A DNA stretch of 64,000 bases, from NCBI RefSeq assembly GCF_030295425.1, contig NZ_AP027081.1:496001-560000 (forward strand), written 5' to 3'. Each line of letters begins with the position of its first letter. The stretch's first letter is position 1. This document shows, piece after piece, positions 1 through 8,755 of the stretch. The stretch is from Mesoterricola sediminis. Its GTDB lineage: Bacteria > Acidobacteriota > Holophagae > Holophagales > Holophagaceae. The translations under genes were made by a program, and so were the position numbers. Below the pieces are notes generated by a model that made no database searches, was not told where the DNA came from, and saw only the letters and a list, made by a program, of their open reading frames with translations.

Positions 1-1099
1 GGGTCTGGACGGTCTGGACCTGCATCGCGTTGGTGGCGGCCAGGACATAGGTGGTCGTGGTCGTGGGGCTGACCGATCTGCTCCCGTTGGCTTCAACGGG
101 CTCCCCGTTCAGGGTCTGGGCGGACGCACCGGAGACGGACCAGTTCAGCACGGTGCTCTCGCCCTGATTGATCGCCGCCCGGAGCGTGGTCAGCGCGACG
201 GTGGCCGGGGGTACTGCGTTCAGGGTGAAGCTGTCGGACGCCGCGGGGTTCGCGACGCTGGCGGCGGTGATGGTCACCGGGGTTCCGGTCGCGGGCGCGG
301 TCCACGTGAAGGCGGGCCCGGTGAACGAGGTGGGCGATCCCCCGGAGGCGGTCCAGGCGATCTGCTGCGAGGCACTGCCTCCCACCCCCGCCAGGGTCGC
401 ATAGAAGGTGTTCACGCTGCCGGCGGCCACGGAGGTCCCGGCGGGCTTGGGCGAGATGGTCACCGTCACGGGGGAGACCACGACGGTCGCAGTGGCCTGG
501 GTGGTGCCCACCCCGTTGGTGACCGAGAGGGTGTACGTGGTGGTGGCCGTGGGCTGCACCCCAAGGGACCCGGAGGGGGTCGAGACCCCTCCGCCCGGGC
601 TCAGGGTGTAACTCGTCCCTCCGCTCGTGGACCAGGCCAGGGTGCTGGTGCCACCAAAGGGCACGCTGGCCGGCGAGGCGGTGAAGGCGGAGATGGCCGG
701 CCTGGTCTGGGCGGCCATCACCTGCACGACCACGGATGCGGTGCTGCCGGCGTAGACGCTGTCCGGAAGGACCACGAAGTTGACGGTGTACGTCCCGGCG
801 GCGCTGAAGGTGTAGGTGAAGGGACCCAGACCCGTGGCGATCTGGACGCCGTTCAACGTCCACTTCGGGGATCGCCCACCGTTCAGGTCGCCACTGAACT
901 CGACCGGCACCCCTGCGGTGGCCAGGAAGGGGGACGTGGCCGGCAGCAGGATCCGCGCGTTGGAGGGCTCGGTTCCCCCCGCCCCCGCGGCCAGGGCTTT
1001 CTTGGGTGGGGTGACAGCCGTCGACCCGGTCTGGGCCTGGGCCGGGACGAGGGTGACGGCGAGGAGGAGGGCTGCGGCGCGAAGGAAGAGGTTCAACAT
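1..1099 (-). CDS. Secreted multi-Ig-like/PKD repeat protein, C-terminus beyond the window
   Basis: The minus strand reads open from an ATG at 1099 to the first base of the window, at least 366 residues, so the stop lies outside. Residues 1-22 form a signal peptide (MLNLFLRAAALLLAVTLVPAQA). A PKD-like domain follows at about 50-130 (motif GPFTYTFSAAGTYTVNFVV). At least three Ig-like repeats come next, each with the signature 'G-x-STLAWSTSG...TTTYTLSVTN' (about 135-205, 205-295, 295-366). The repeats suggest an exported adhesion or scaffold protein, but no catalytic domain is visible. It sits next to RHS debris, which may be chance. The ribosome site is weak. The repeat class is clear; the function is not. 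Confidence 0.8.
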   Translation of the reverse strand, partial: MLNLFLRAAALLLAVTLVPAQAQTGSTAVTPPKKALAAGAGGTEPSNARILLPATSPFLATAGVPVEFSGDLNGGRSPKWTLNGVQIATGLGPFTYTFSAAGTYTVNFVVLPDSVYAGSTASVVVQVMAAQTRPAISAFTASPASVPFGGTSTLAWSTSGGTSYTLSPGGGVSTPSGSLGVQPTATTTYTLSVTNGVGTTQATATVVVSPVTVTISPKPAGTSVAAGSVNTFYATLAGVGGSASQQIAWTASGGSPTSFTGPAFTWTAPATGTPVTITAASVANPAASDSFTLNAVPPATVALTTLRAAINQGESTVLNWSVSGASAQTLNGEPVEANGSRSVSPTTTTTYVLAATNAMQVQTVQT

Positions 1100-1151
1100 G
1101 GCTGCTCGCTTGAGTTTCGGAGGGATGGCCTGCCAGACACCGGACGGTAGA

Positions 1152-1556
1152 TCAGGGGGCGTATTGCGCTTCGTACTCCGAAACGAGCTGACGCTTATCG
1201 TTATAGACCTTGTGCTTGATCGTCGAAAGGACCCCGCCCGTCAGGGTCCGGATCCAGGCCCGCAGGCCATCGGCTCCATAGGCGTACTCCTCTACCTGGG
1301 GCACGCTCGCGGCCGTCTCCTGGTAGACCATGCGGACCACCCGGCCCAGGGCATCGTACGCGAGGTTCAGGGAGGGGTATCCGGAGGAACCGGCCTTGGC
1401 GTAGATCTGGATCAGGTTCCCGTAGGCATCATAGGTGGCGCCCGTCGGCACACCACTGGCTCCGCCGGGCAACTGGTTGGTATTCGCCAGATGGTCGAGT
1501 TCCGCCCCCGTGAACATGAAATTGTTGATCCAGGGCATGGCGGCCGCCGAGGGGAG
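1152..1556 (-). pseudogene. RHS/YD-repeat protein fragment
   Basis: The frame encodes about 130 residues with YD-repeat signatures (TYDAYGNLIQIY, AYDALGRVVRMVY, YGADGLRAW). This is the beta-cage shell of RHS polymorphic toxins. It lacks the N-terminal export region, most of the shell, the conserved core (DPxGLxYxxARxY) and the toxin. The frame starts directly after an in-frame TAG at 1557-1559, and its first ATG is at 1538. It is therefore a piece of a much larger gene (full RHS genes exceed 1000 codons). It lies on the strand opposite to the RHS core cassettes at 8.4-12.9 kb, consistent with rearrangement by the insertion sequences between them. Confidence 0.7.
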
Positions 1557-1823
1557 CTATCGGTCCAACCCACCAAAAAACAAGTTCACTCTATAGTGCC
1601 CGGGCGATAGACCTTTATCGATCGCAAAATCATACGAGTCATTTGCAATGCCAGCACTCGGTCCAAAGCTTGGAATAAGCTTTCCAAGCATTGAAGTCTT
1701 TGGCGACTGGGACATATATTCTCCTAGCATTGAAATTTGTACATTTGAATTCTCGTGCACAATAATATCATTTTGGTTACTCAAGTTGCCCGTTTGCAAT
1801 GAATTCTTTGCTGATTCGCCGCC
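1557..1823 (-). pseudogene. AT-rich orphan C-terminal fragment, possibly from an RHS toxin tip
   Basis: An open frame runs from about 1823, after an in-frame TAG, to the TAG at 1557. A TTG at 1799 could start an 80-residue product. The visible end reads SPGHYRVNLFFGGLDR. Base composition is much richer in AT than the core genome, like the toxin tips at 8.7-12.9 kb. It is in the same frame as the RHS fragment that follows and is separated from it by a single stop codon. I do not recognise the domain. It may be the tail of a toxin tip cut off by the IS5-type element whose end lies at 1882. Expression is doubtful. Confidence 0.35.
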
Positions 1824-1927
1824 TACCTAAGATAGACCAGTAGGGCCTTTTCGGAGCAGATTTAATCATCTTGCTATAAATAGTCGGCCCTGCAATACGT
1901 ACAACCAGCAAATAAATCAGTAACTTG

Positions 1928-2971
1928 ATGAAACTTTTCGAGTATGAGGTACACAAGATAGTAGGGGGCGATCCCCCGGAATCCGGTGTACCGATGAAGC
2001 CCAAGCCCAAGGCAACCACCCACGAACGCCCCCTGATGGGGACCATGCGCCTGGACCTGGCTCTGGACATGAACCACGAACTGGTCCGCCTTGCCGCGGC
2101 CATCGATTGGGATGCCATCGCCATGGAATTCCGGCCCATGTACTGCCCCAACAACGGCAGGCCGGCGGTCCCGACCCGGCTCATGGCCAGCCTCCAACTT
2201 CTCAAGCACACCTTCAACCTCTCCGACGAGCTGACCGTCGCTCGCTGGGTCGAGAACCCCTACTGGCAGTTCTTCTGCGGCGAAGAGTTCTTCCGCCATG
2301 ACCTGCCCGTCCACCCGACCCAGATGACCCGCTGGCGGCAGCGGATCGGCGAGAAGGGCGTGGAGAAGCTGCTCCAGATCACGATCGAGGCGGGCAAGGC
2401 CACCCGGACCATCACCGAGACGAGCTTCGACAAGGTCATCGTGGACACGACGGTCCAACCGAAGAACGTGCAGCACCCCACCGACGCGCGCCTCTACCGG
2501 AAGGCCCACGCAGCCATGCTCCGCATCGCCAAGGAAGAGGGCCTGGCCCTGCGGCAGAGCTACCGCCGGATGATGGACCGTGCCTTTCGCAAGCATGGCG
2601 GCCATTCCAAGGCCATGCAGTTCAAGCGCGCCAAGAAGGTCCTGAAGAGCCTGAAGACGATGGCGGGCCGGGTGATGCGCGATGTCGAGCGGAAGATGAC
2701 CGACGTCGCCTTCGACCGCCACAAGCGGACCATGATCCTGGCGGAGCTCATCCTCAGCCAGACCCGGCTCACCAAGGGCAAGATCTACAGCCGGCATGCG
2801 CCCGAGGTGGAGTGCATCGCCAAGGGGAAGGCTCACCGCCCCTACGAGTTCGGGGTGAAGGTCAGCCTCGCAGTCACCCACAAGGAAGGCTTCGTGGTCG
2901 GCATCCAGGCCTGCCCGGACAACCCCTACGATGGCCACACCCTGGAAGGCCAACTCGACCAGGTCGAGCGG
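1928..2971 (+). pseudogene. IS5-type DDE transposase, 5' part (split by IS256)
   Basis: This is the N-terminal three quarters of the transposase and matches copy 2 (5436-6866) almost residue for residue. It has the DUF772-type N-terminal domain (PAVPTRLMASLQLLKHTFNL, WVENPYWQFFCGEEFF) and the first part of the DDE domain, including VIVDTTVQPK. The reading frame is native up to DQVER. It then enters the IS256 end and stops a few codons later at 2995. The rest of the gene resumes at 4553. Without excision of the inserted element it cannot make a full transposase. Confidence 0.85.
2963..2971. repeat. 9-bp target-site duplication, left copy
   Basis: GTCGAGCGG here is repeated exactly at 4553-4561 and flanks the IS256-family element. 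The uninterrupted sister copy has the site only once (complement near 5823-5831), which proves the insertion point. IS256-family elements typically duplicate 8-9 bp. Confidence 0.9.
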
Positions 2972-4552
2972 CCCGAGTCCCGTCAAGTGGTGTAGCAAGA
3001 GCGGCCAGCGAAGCGCCGCCGTACCCGTATGATCCGATTTCAATGAAATGCTGCTGCTGATGGACCTTTGGCCGGGGCGGTGTGGAAAACGCGCCAGCGT
3101 TTTCCAGGCGAAGCCCGCGGGTGTTGGAAGGTTGTGGACCCGAAGGGCGCCCCGCAGGGGCGTTGCCTGTGGACCCGGAGGGCGGGCCGGAGGCCCGTTT
3201 CGCGCAGCGAAATCCAGCGGGCAATCCATCAGCCTTTCCATGCCCGCGCACCGCCCCGGCCGGGTGGGTCGCGACCTCGCCCCAGGGCCATCACGCCTTC
3301 ACCTTCAAGTAAGGGAACCGGGCAGAAACCCACTCAGCATGCTGGTCCGCGAGCAACGAGCCCAGAAGGCGCAGCACTGCGGCCCGGTTCGGAAAGATGC
3401 CCACCACGTCGGATCGCCGGCGAAGCTCACGGTTCTCCCGTTCCAGCACGTTGGTCGAGTGGATCTTTCGCCAGTGGGCTTTGGGGAAATCCATGTAGAC
3501 CAGGACGTCCTCCACCGCCTCGTCCAGCAGGGCCGAGAAGCCGGGGTGCTTGCGCTGGGTATCCAGGGCCAGGGCTGCGAACAACCGCTGCGCATCCTCC
3601 TTGCAGGGCGCCTGGAAGGCCTGCTTCAGGCGGTCCAGAAGCTCCTCCTGCGCCGCCTTGGGCAACCGCGTCGCTGCATTCCGCATGAAATGAACCCGGC
3701 ACCGCTGCCAGGAGACACCGTTCAGGACCCGCCGCACCGCCGCCTTCAGCCCAGTGTGGGCGTCCGAAACCACCAGCTCGACGCCCTTCAGCCCGCGCTT
3801 GACCAGGCCCTCCAGGAAGCCGCTCCACGCCGATTCCATCTCGCCATCAGCAACTTCCAGGCCCAGCACCTCCCGGTATCCCTGCTGGTTCACGCCAATG
3901 GCCACGAGCACTGCCAGGCCCACCACCCGCTGACCTTCCCTAACCTTCGGATACATGGCGTCCAGCCAGATGTAGCGGTAGGGGCCCTCCAGGGGCCTTT
4001 CACGAAACGCCGTCACCTCGGTATCCAGGTCCTTGGCCAGCCTGGAGACTTCGCTTTTCGACATCCCCTTGGCCCCCATGGCCTCGACCAGGTGCTCCAC
4101 CTTGCGGGTGGAGATCCCGAGCACGTAGGCTTCCGAGACCACGCTCAGGAAGGCCCTTTCCCAGCTTCTGCGCGGCTCCAGAAAGTCTGGCATGTAGCTT
4201 CCCTGACGAAGCTTCGGAATCCGCAGCGGCATCGTCCCCAGGCGGGTTTCCCAGGCCCGGTCCCGGTACCCGTTCCGTTGATTCTCGCGCAAGGGCGAAC
4301 GTTCCCCGGCCTCCGCCTGGCAGAGAGCGGTGACGTCGCTTGCCATGATCCGTTCCAGGGTCATCATCACGAGCTGGCGCAGGAAATCCCCGCTGCCTTC
4401 CTCCAAAGCCTTGCCCAGGGCCCCAAGACCCTCCACACTTTCTCTGGCCATCGTTCTCCGCTCCTATGTTGTTTCCGCAAAAACAAACATACGGAGGACG
4501 GTGGCCATCTGTCTGCCTACCCGGCTCTTACACCACTCCCTGGGACTCTATC
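2972..4552 (-). mobile_element. Complete IS256-family element inside IS5-type copy 1
   Basis: A 1581-bp element bounded by the 9-bp duplication. Its inverted repeats read GAGTCCCGTCAAGTGGTGTA at 2975-2994 and GAGTCCCAGGGAGTGGTGTA as the complement of 4529-4548 (16 of 20 identical). The outer left end (CCC before GAGTCCC) is confirmed by a second partial copy of the same end at 9839-9996. About 300 bp of non-coding sequence lie between the left end and the transposase stop. Confidence 0.9.
3291..4451 (-). CDS. IS256-family (mutator type) transposase
   Basis: 386 residues, close to the usual length for the family. DDE residues are visible as [13 protein letters not shown] (first Asp), [15 protein letters not shown] (second Asp) and [15 protein letters not shown] (Glu). 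The C-terminal [12 protein letters not shown] motif is typical of mutator transposases. The frame is intact and starts about 100 bp inside the right inverted repeat. It is likely functional and is the enzyme that disrupted the host IS. Confidence 0.93.
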   Translation of the reverse strand: MARESVEGLGALGKALEEGSGDFLRQLVMMTLERIMASDVTALCQAEAGERSPLRENQRNGYRDRAWETRLGTMPLRIPKLRQGSYMPDFLEPRRSWERAFLSVVSEAYVLGISTRKVEHLVEAMGAKGMSKSEVSRLAKDLDTEVTAFRERPLEGPYRYIWLDAMYPKVREGQRVVGLAVLVAIGVNQQGYREVLGLEVADGEMESAWSGFLEGLVKRGLKGVELVVSDAHTGLKAAVRRVLNGVSWQRCRVHFMRNAATRLPKAAQEELLDRLKQAFQAPCKEDAQRLFAALALDTQRKHPGFSALLDEAVEDVLVYMDFPKAHWRKIHSTNVLERENRELRRRSDVVGIFPNRAAVLRLLGSLLADQHAEWVSARFPYLKVKA

Positions 4553-4561
4553 GTCGAGCGG
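4553..4561. repeat. 9-bp target-site duplication, right copy
   Basis: Exact repeat of GTCGAGCGG at 2963-2971 on the far side of the IS256-family element. Confidence 0.9.
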
Positions 4562-4948
4562 CTCACGGGCAAGGTTCCGTCTCACACATTCGTCGACCGC
4601 GGCTACAAGGGCCACGGAGTTCCCGAAGAACGAAGCAGAGTCCTGATCAGCGGCACCCGGAAGCTTGGCTACACCCTCAAACGCCACCTACGACGGCGAT
4701 CCGCGGTGGAGCCGGAGATCGGGCACATGAAAGCGGATGGGTTGCTGGGACGGAACTTCCTCAAGGGCATGGCAGGGGACGCGATCAACGCGATCCTCTG
4801 CGGGGCCGGGCACAACATGCGGAAGATCCTGGCCCGACTCAGGGCCCTTTTGTACCTGCTCACCGGCAACGCCTGGGAGGCCCTACAATCCCTTTGCCGT
4901 CACCTGGAGGTGCTCCGGTTTCATCAGGAGGCCTCTGGGGCCATCTGA
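4553..4948 (+). pseudogene. IS5-type DDE transposase, 3' part (split by IS256)
   Basis: The sequence resumes with the duplicated GTCGAGCGG and encodes ERLTGKVPSHTFVDRGYKG to the natural end EASGAI. It contains the last DDE residues (VDRGYKGHGVPEE; SAVEPEIGHMKADG) and aligns with the end of the intact gene at 5436-6866. There is no start codon of its own for the full domain. Confidence 0.85.
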
Positions 4949-5035
4949 ATGCCGTGAGGGGTTTCGCAGGGTCGACTAAATATGCTTCTCAGATGGACCA
5001 ACATATCCTTGATTACATTTGAACCTTGATTGCGA

Positions 5036-5371
5036 CTATGTGATATCAATATACGGCCATGCCTTAAGTGGTGAAAAGTTAACCTTCCAGATATTAAGCT
5101 CGAACAAGTTATCTTTGTCATCTAGATTCAAAGATGCTAAAACATCAACACCATCAGAATCCTTAAATTGGACTTCGCTAGCAACCCGCCCCATGCGCCT
5201 CAGGGGGTCAAAGTTGCCATCAGGTCCCAGCAGGAGACTGCCCATTCCACCATCGGCTTGTTCTTTAACGAGCAGAGTATCAACCCAATCCGGCGGAACG
5301 ATGATGTTGCCTTTTTTTAACAAAACTATCAGAAGCGCAAGTTCTTCTGACCTAGGGCTTCGGCACTTCAT
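5036..5371 (-). CDS. DUF6984-like putative immunity protein
   Basis: The protein is 111 residues long from the ATG at 5371, which has GGGAG five bases upstream. An in-frame ATG at 5386 lacks a good site. The pattern EEL...PDW...DGGMGSL...EVQFKDSDGVDVLASLNLD...LFELNIWKVNFSPL is the arrangement I know from DUF6984 proteins, often found beside polymorphic-toxin tips. No signal peptide or membrane segment is seen, so it is probably cytoplasmic. It is AT-rich and sits alone between two inverted IS copies. Its cognate toxin, expected on the minus strand at higher coordinates, is absent and may have been removed by the IS at 5407. The family call is from memory of the motif. Confidence 0.6.
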   Translation of the reverse strand: MKCRSPRSEELALLIVLLKKGNIIVPPDWVDTLLVKEQADGGMGSLLLGPDGNFDPLRRMGRVASEVQFKDSDGVDVLASLNLDDKDNLFELNIWKVNFSPLKAWPYIDIT

Positions 5372-5406
5372 GAATTCTCCCAACATAAATGAGCCCAGCT
5401 TGAATT

Positions 5407-6912
5407 AGTCGACCCTGCGAAACCCCTCACGGCATTCAGATGGCCCCAGAGGCCTCCTGATGAAACCGGAGCACCTCCAGGTGACGGCAAAGGGATTGTA
5501 GGGCCTCCCAGGCGTTGCTGGTGAGCAGGTACAAAAGGGCCCTGAGTCGGGCCAGGATCTTCCGCATGTTGTGCCCGGCCCCGCAGAGGATCGCGTTGAT
5601 CGCGTCCCCTGCCATGCCCTTGAGGAAGTTCCGTCCCAGCAACCCATCCGCTTTCATGTGCCCGATCTCCGGCTCCACAGCGGATCGCCGTCGTAGGTGG
5701 CGTTTGAGGGTGTAGCCAAGCTTCCGGGTGCCGCTGATCAGGACCCGGCTTCGTTCCTCGGGAACTCCATGCCCCTTGTATCCTCGGTCAACGAAGGTGT
5801 GGGCCGGAACCTTGCCTGTGAGCCGCTCGACCTGGTCGAGTTGACCTTCCAAGGTGTGGCCATCGTAGGGGTTGTCCGGGCAGGTCTGAATGCCGACGAC
5901 GAAGCCTTCCTTGTGCGTGACGGCAAGGCTGACCTTCACCCCGAACTCGTAGGGGCGGTGGGCCTTCCCTTTGGCGATGCACTCCACCTCGGGTGCATGC
6001 AGGCTGTAGATCTTGCCCTTGGTGAGCCGGGTCTGACCGAGAATGAGCTCCGCCAGAATCATGGTCCGCTTGTTGCGGTCGAAGGCGACATCGGACATCT
6101 TCCGCTCGACATCGCGCATCACCCGGCCGGCCATGGTCTTCAGGCTCTTCAGGACCTTCTTGGCGCGCTTGAATTGCCTGGCCTTGGAATGGCCGCCGTG
6201 CTTGCGGAAGGCCCGGTCCATCATCCGGCGGTAGCTCTGGCGCAGGACCAGACCTTCGTCCTTGGCCACGCGGAGCATGGCTGCATGAACCTTGCGGTAG
6301 AGGCGCGCGTCGGTGGGGTGCTGCACATTCTTCGGCTGGACGGTGGTGTCCACGATGACCTTGTCGAAGCTCGTCTCGGTGATGGTCCGGGTGGCCTTGC
6401 CCGCCTCGATCGTGATCTGGAGCAGCTTCTCCACGCCCTTCTCGCCGATCCGCTGCCGCCAGCGGGTCATCTGGGTCGGATGAACGGGCAAGTCATGGCG
6501 GAAGAACTCCTCGCCGCAGAAGAACTGCCAGTAGGGGTTCTCAACCCAGCGGGCAACGGTCAGCTCGTCGGAGAGGTTGAAGGTGTGCTTGAGGAGTTGG
6601 AGGCCGGCCATGAGCCGGGTGGGGACCGCCGGTCTGCCGTTGTTGGGGCAGTACATGGGCCGGAATTCAGCGGCGATTGCATCCCAATCGATGGCCGCGG
6701 CAAGGCGGACCAGCTCGTGGTTCATGTCCAGGGCCAGGTCCAGGCGCATGGTTCCCATCAGGGGGCGTTCGTGGGTGGTTGCCTTGGGCTTGGGCTTCGT
6801 CGGTACACCGGAATCCGGGGGGTCGCCCCCTACTATCTTGTGTACCTCATACTTGAAATGTTTCATCAAGTTACTGATTTATTTGCTGGTTGTACGTAAT
6901 GCAGGGCCGACT
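5407..6912 (-). mobile_element. IS5-type insertion sequence copy 2 (intact)
   Basis: It is bounded by AGTCGACCCTGC at 5407 and GCAGGGCCGACT ending at 6912, the same inverted ends as copy 1, in opposite orientation. No target duplication is visible (AATT before, CTTT after). This suggests that one flank was deleted or rearranged after insertion. Confidence 0.85.
5436..6866 (-). CDS. IS5-type DDE transposase (DUF772 + DDE_Tnp_1)
   Basis: 476 residues and intact. The N-terminal DUF772-type domain (about 50-130) has GRPAVPTRLMAGLQLLKHTFNL and WVENPYWQFFCG. The DDE catalytic domain has KVIVDTTVQPKNVQ (first Asp), HTFVDRGYKGHGV (second Asp) and the final EPEIGHMKADGLLGRNFLKG (Glu). The ATG at 6866 follows a possible TTG at 6869. 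It is very similar to the broken gene of copy 1 and could mobilise both copies. The exact IS5 subgroup was not determined. Confidence 0.92.
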   Translation of the reverse strand: MKHFKYEVHKIVGGDPPDSGVPTKPKPKATTHERPLMGTMRLDLALDMNHELVRLAAAIDWDAIAAEFRPMYCPNNGRPAVPTRLMAGLQLLKHTFNLSDELTVARWVENPYWQFFCGEEFFRHDLPVHPTQMTRWRQRIGEKGVEKLLQITIEAGKATRTITETSFDKVIVDTTVQPKNVQHPTDARLYRKVHAAMLRVAKDEGLVLRQSYRRMMDRAFRKHGGHSKARQFKRAKKVLKSLKTMAGRVMRDVERKMSDVAFDRNKRTMILAELILGQTRLTKGKIYSLHAPEVECIAKGKAHRPYEFGVKVSLAVTHKEGFVVGIQTCPDNPYDGHTLEGQLDQVERLTGKVPAHTFVDRGYKGHGVPEERSRVLISGTRKLGYTLKRHLRRRSAVEPEIGHMKADGLLGRNFLKGMAGDAINAILCGAGHNMRKILARLRALLYLLTSNAWEALQSLCRHLEVLRFHQEASGAI

Positions 6913-6973
6913 CTTTAATATCTCCCGCCGCCTGCCTAAGAGGAAACATCTCCCCCGGGGAGTCGGAGCGAGT

Positions 6974-8200
6974 TCAAGCCACTGGAGTTAACTGGACCTC
7001 GTAGCCCAGGGCTTTGAGCCGTCGGACGAGGTTTGCCCTGGCCTTGTTGGAATCCAAGCGATCGTAGTAGTCCCCCCCGAGATCTGTATAGGGGACCTCC
7101 CGCTTGAGGATGAAGTAGGCCGCCCGAAGCATGTCCGCAGCGATGGCGACGATCGCCTTCTTGGATCCCCGTCTGGCCTTGAGGCGATTGAACCGGGCGC
7201 GTAGGTAGGAATCCTTGACCTTGATGGCTGGCCAGGCGCATTGGACAAGCATTTCCTTGAGCCACGGTGCGCCTTTCCGGATGCGGGTGCTTTTTCGTTT
7301 GCCGGCGCTCTCGTGCATCTGGGGGCAGAATCCTGCCCAGGAGACCAGATGGCCTACCGTTGGGAAACGCGTCATGTCTGATCCGATCTCCGCCAGGATG
7401 GTCCGGGCGGCAATGAGGCCGATTCCAGGGATGGTGCATAGAAGACGCACCTGTTCAGCCTGAGGCTTGAGGTGCTCCTCCAGGCGACCCTCGACCTGGG
7501 CAATGGAGCCCTCGATCGCCTCAATCTGAGCCAAGTGGATGCCAATCGGGAACCGATGGTGGGACCGGATGTGGCCGCCCAGGGCCTCCTGAAGCTCCGG
7601 TATTTTCTTTCGGGCCGTCCTCAGGGCAAGGTTTGCCAGGATCTCCGGGGACTGCTCACCGCCCACGATGGCCTTGAGAATGCGTTTGCCACTGGCTCCG
7701 AGAACATCCGTGAGAACCCCTGAGAGCTTGATGTCGGCATCCTCGAGGACCTTTTGGATGCGCAACGCATGGCGGGCCACCTCGCGGGTCAGTTGCTTGT
7801 GGGTTCGGGTCAGGTCTCGCAACTCCTGGGTGGCCCTGGGTGGGACGAAGCTTGCCTGGATCAAGCCGTGGGCGAGGAGGTCCGCCAGCCATTGGGCATC
7901 GTTGACATCGCTTTTCCTCCCCGGCACCTGCTTGACGTGCTTGGGATTGGCAAGGATCAACTCGAAAGAGTCCTCGAGGGCGTGCCAGACGGGCTTCCAG
8001 TACACGCCGGTCGCCTCCATCACGACATGGGTAATGCCAGCTTCCTCAAGCCAGTCACGGAGGCGCATCAGTTCCCGGACCGACGCTCCAAAACTCCGGA
8101 CCTCTGAGGTGGCTCCCGACGAACCGACCACCCGGCGGCATGCCACCACCAGTTCCTTGCCTAGATCCAGCCCGGCACAGCGGGCATGCAGGACTTCCAC
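6974..8200 (-). CDS. IS110-family transposase (DEDD/RuvC-like)
   Basis: 408 residues. The N-terminal DEDD domain shows GLDLGKELVVAC (Asp), VVMEATGVYWKP (Glu) and GRKSDVNDAQWLADLLAHG (the DD pair). A helical linker follows. The C-terminal Transposase_20 domain has LLCTIPGIGLIAARTILAEIGSD and LVSWAGFCPQMHES, including the expected serine. A GGAGG-like ribosome site lies just before the start. The gene appears intact. Family members use a structured RNA from the element's non-coding flank to choose target and donor DNA. Confidence 0.93.
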   Translation of the reverse strand: MEVLHARCAGLDLGKELVVACRRVVGSSGATSEVRSFGASVRELMRLRDWLEEAGITHVVMEATGVYWKPVWHALEDSFELILANPKHVKQVPGRKSDVNDAQWLADLLAHGLIQASFVPPRATQELRDLTRTHKQLTREVARHALRIQKVLEDADIKLSGVLTDVLGASGKRILKAIVGGEQSPEILANLALRTARKKIPELQEALGGHIRSHHRFPIGIHLAQIEAIEGSIAQVEGRLEEHLKPQAEQVRLLCTIPGIGLIAARTILAEIGSDMTRFPTVGHLVSWAGFCPQMHESAGKRKSTRIRKGAPWLKEMLVQCAWPAIKVKDSYLRARFNRLKARRGSKKAIVAIAADMLRAAYFILKREVPYTDLGGDYYDRLDSNKARANLVRRLKALGYEVQLTPVA

Positions 8201-8433
8201 GTCCGACCTCCTTTGAAAAGGCGCCGGCGTGGGACCCTGGTGTCCGAAATCTAAGAGGCGCGCTCCAGGGCCAAGACCGCCCAGGGCAGCAGAATAGGGT
8301 GCGCAAAGGGTCCCCGGTCCAGCTAGACAACGGGCTTGTCCGCACCATAGGCAAACCGACCTCCGTACCGGCGCCCCTCATGGATGCGTGTTTCGTCCGA
8401 GAGGGTGCAGCGAAGCGGGGTGGGAGTTAGACA
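8201..8433 (-). ncRNA. Candidate bridge-RNA region of the IS110 element
   Basis: About 230 bases lie between the transposase start and the neighbouring duplicated sequence, with no coding frame of interest. In IS110-group elements the non-coding end upstream of the transposase encodes the bridge RNA. The stretch is rich in short self-complementary runs, for example GGCGCCGG near 8220 and GGTACGGAGGTCGG read on the minus strand near 8360. I could not fold it, so this is inferred from position only. Confidence 0.35.
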
Positions 8434-8755
8434 TAGCCGCCCAAGGTAGCTGCGCTGGGCTGGAAAGTCGCCTCAGGGGGTCTCCCGGGCTACAATGGTC
8501 CCACGATCTTTGAAAAGCCTTGTCCCATAAGGGATTCCCGCCCGCTGGCGACCACCGAGGCATCAGAGCGCAGATTCCGAGCAGACCGATCCGTCGGGGC
8601 TCATCTATATCCAGGCGAGGTTCTATCTCCCGATGTATGGAAGATTCGCGAGCCCGGATCCGGCGAGGGATCAGCATTTCGAGGAAACGCAGAGCTGGAA
8701 CATATACAGCTACACTCAAAATCAGCCAACAATGCGCATCGATCCAGATGGGCAG
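8434..8755 (+). repeat. 322-bp duplicated RHS leader plus core, copy A
   Basis: The segment is collinear with 10354-10675: the same length, no visible indels, and only scattered substitutions. The first 145 bases are untranslatable in the RHS frame because both copies share a TAA at the same offset. The remaining 177 bases encode the RHS core from EQTDPSGLIY to DPDGQ. Confidence 0.9.

Larger units (their letters stand above)
1882..4977 (+). mobile_element. IS5-type insertion sequence copy 1, interrupted by an IS256-family element
   Basis: The ends are imperfect inverted repeats, AGTCGGCCCTGC at 1882-1893 and the complement of AGTCGACCCTGC ending at 4977 (11 of 12 identical). AAAT lies directly outside both ends (1878-1881 and 4978-4981), a plausible 4-bp target duplication. 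The element is nearly identical to the inverted copy at 5407-6912. Without the 1581-bp IS256 insertion and its duplicated 9 bases it would be about 1.5 kb. Confidence 0.85.
6950..8433 (-). mobile_element. IS110-family insertion sequence (ends approximate)
   Basis: The extent is inferred from the transposase gene plus the unassigned flanks. On the left, the IS5-type end is at 6912. On the right, the duplicated RHS leader starts at 8434. IS110 elements usually lack obvious terminal inverted repeats, and none is visible here, so the exact ends cannot be fixed from one copy. Confidence 0.55.

Noticed and set aside
8434-8578. Leader of the RHS cassettes as a promoter or start region
   Set aside because: No sigma70-like pair or ribosome site could be placed with confidence, and both copies have a stop codon in the RHS frame. 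Reported only as a repeat.
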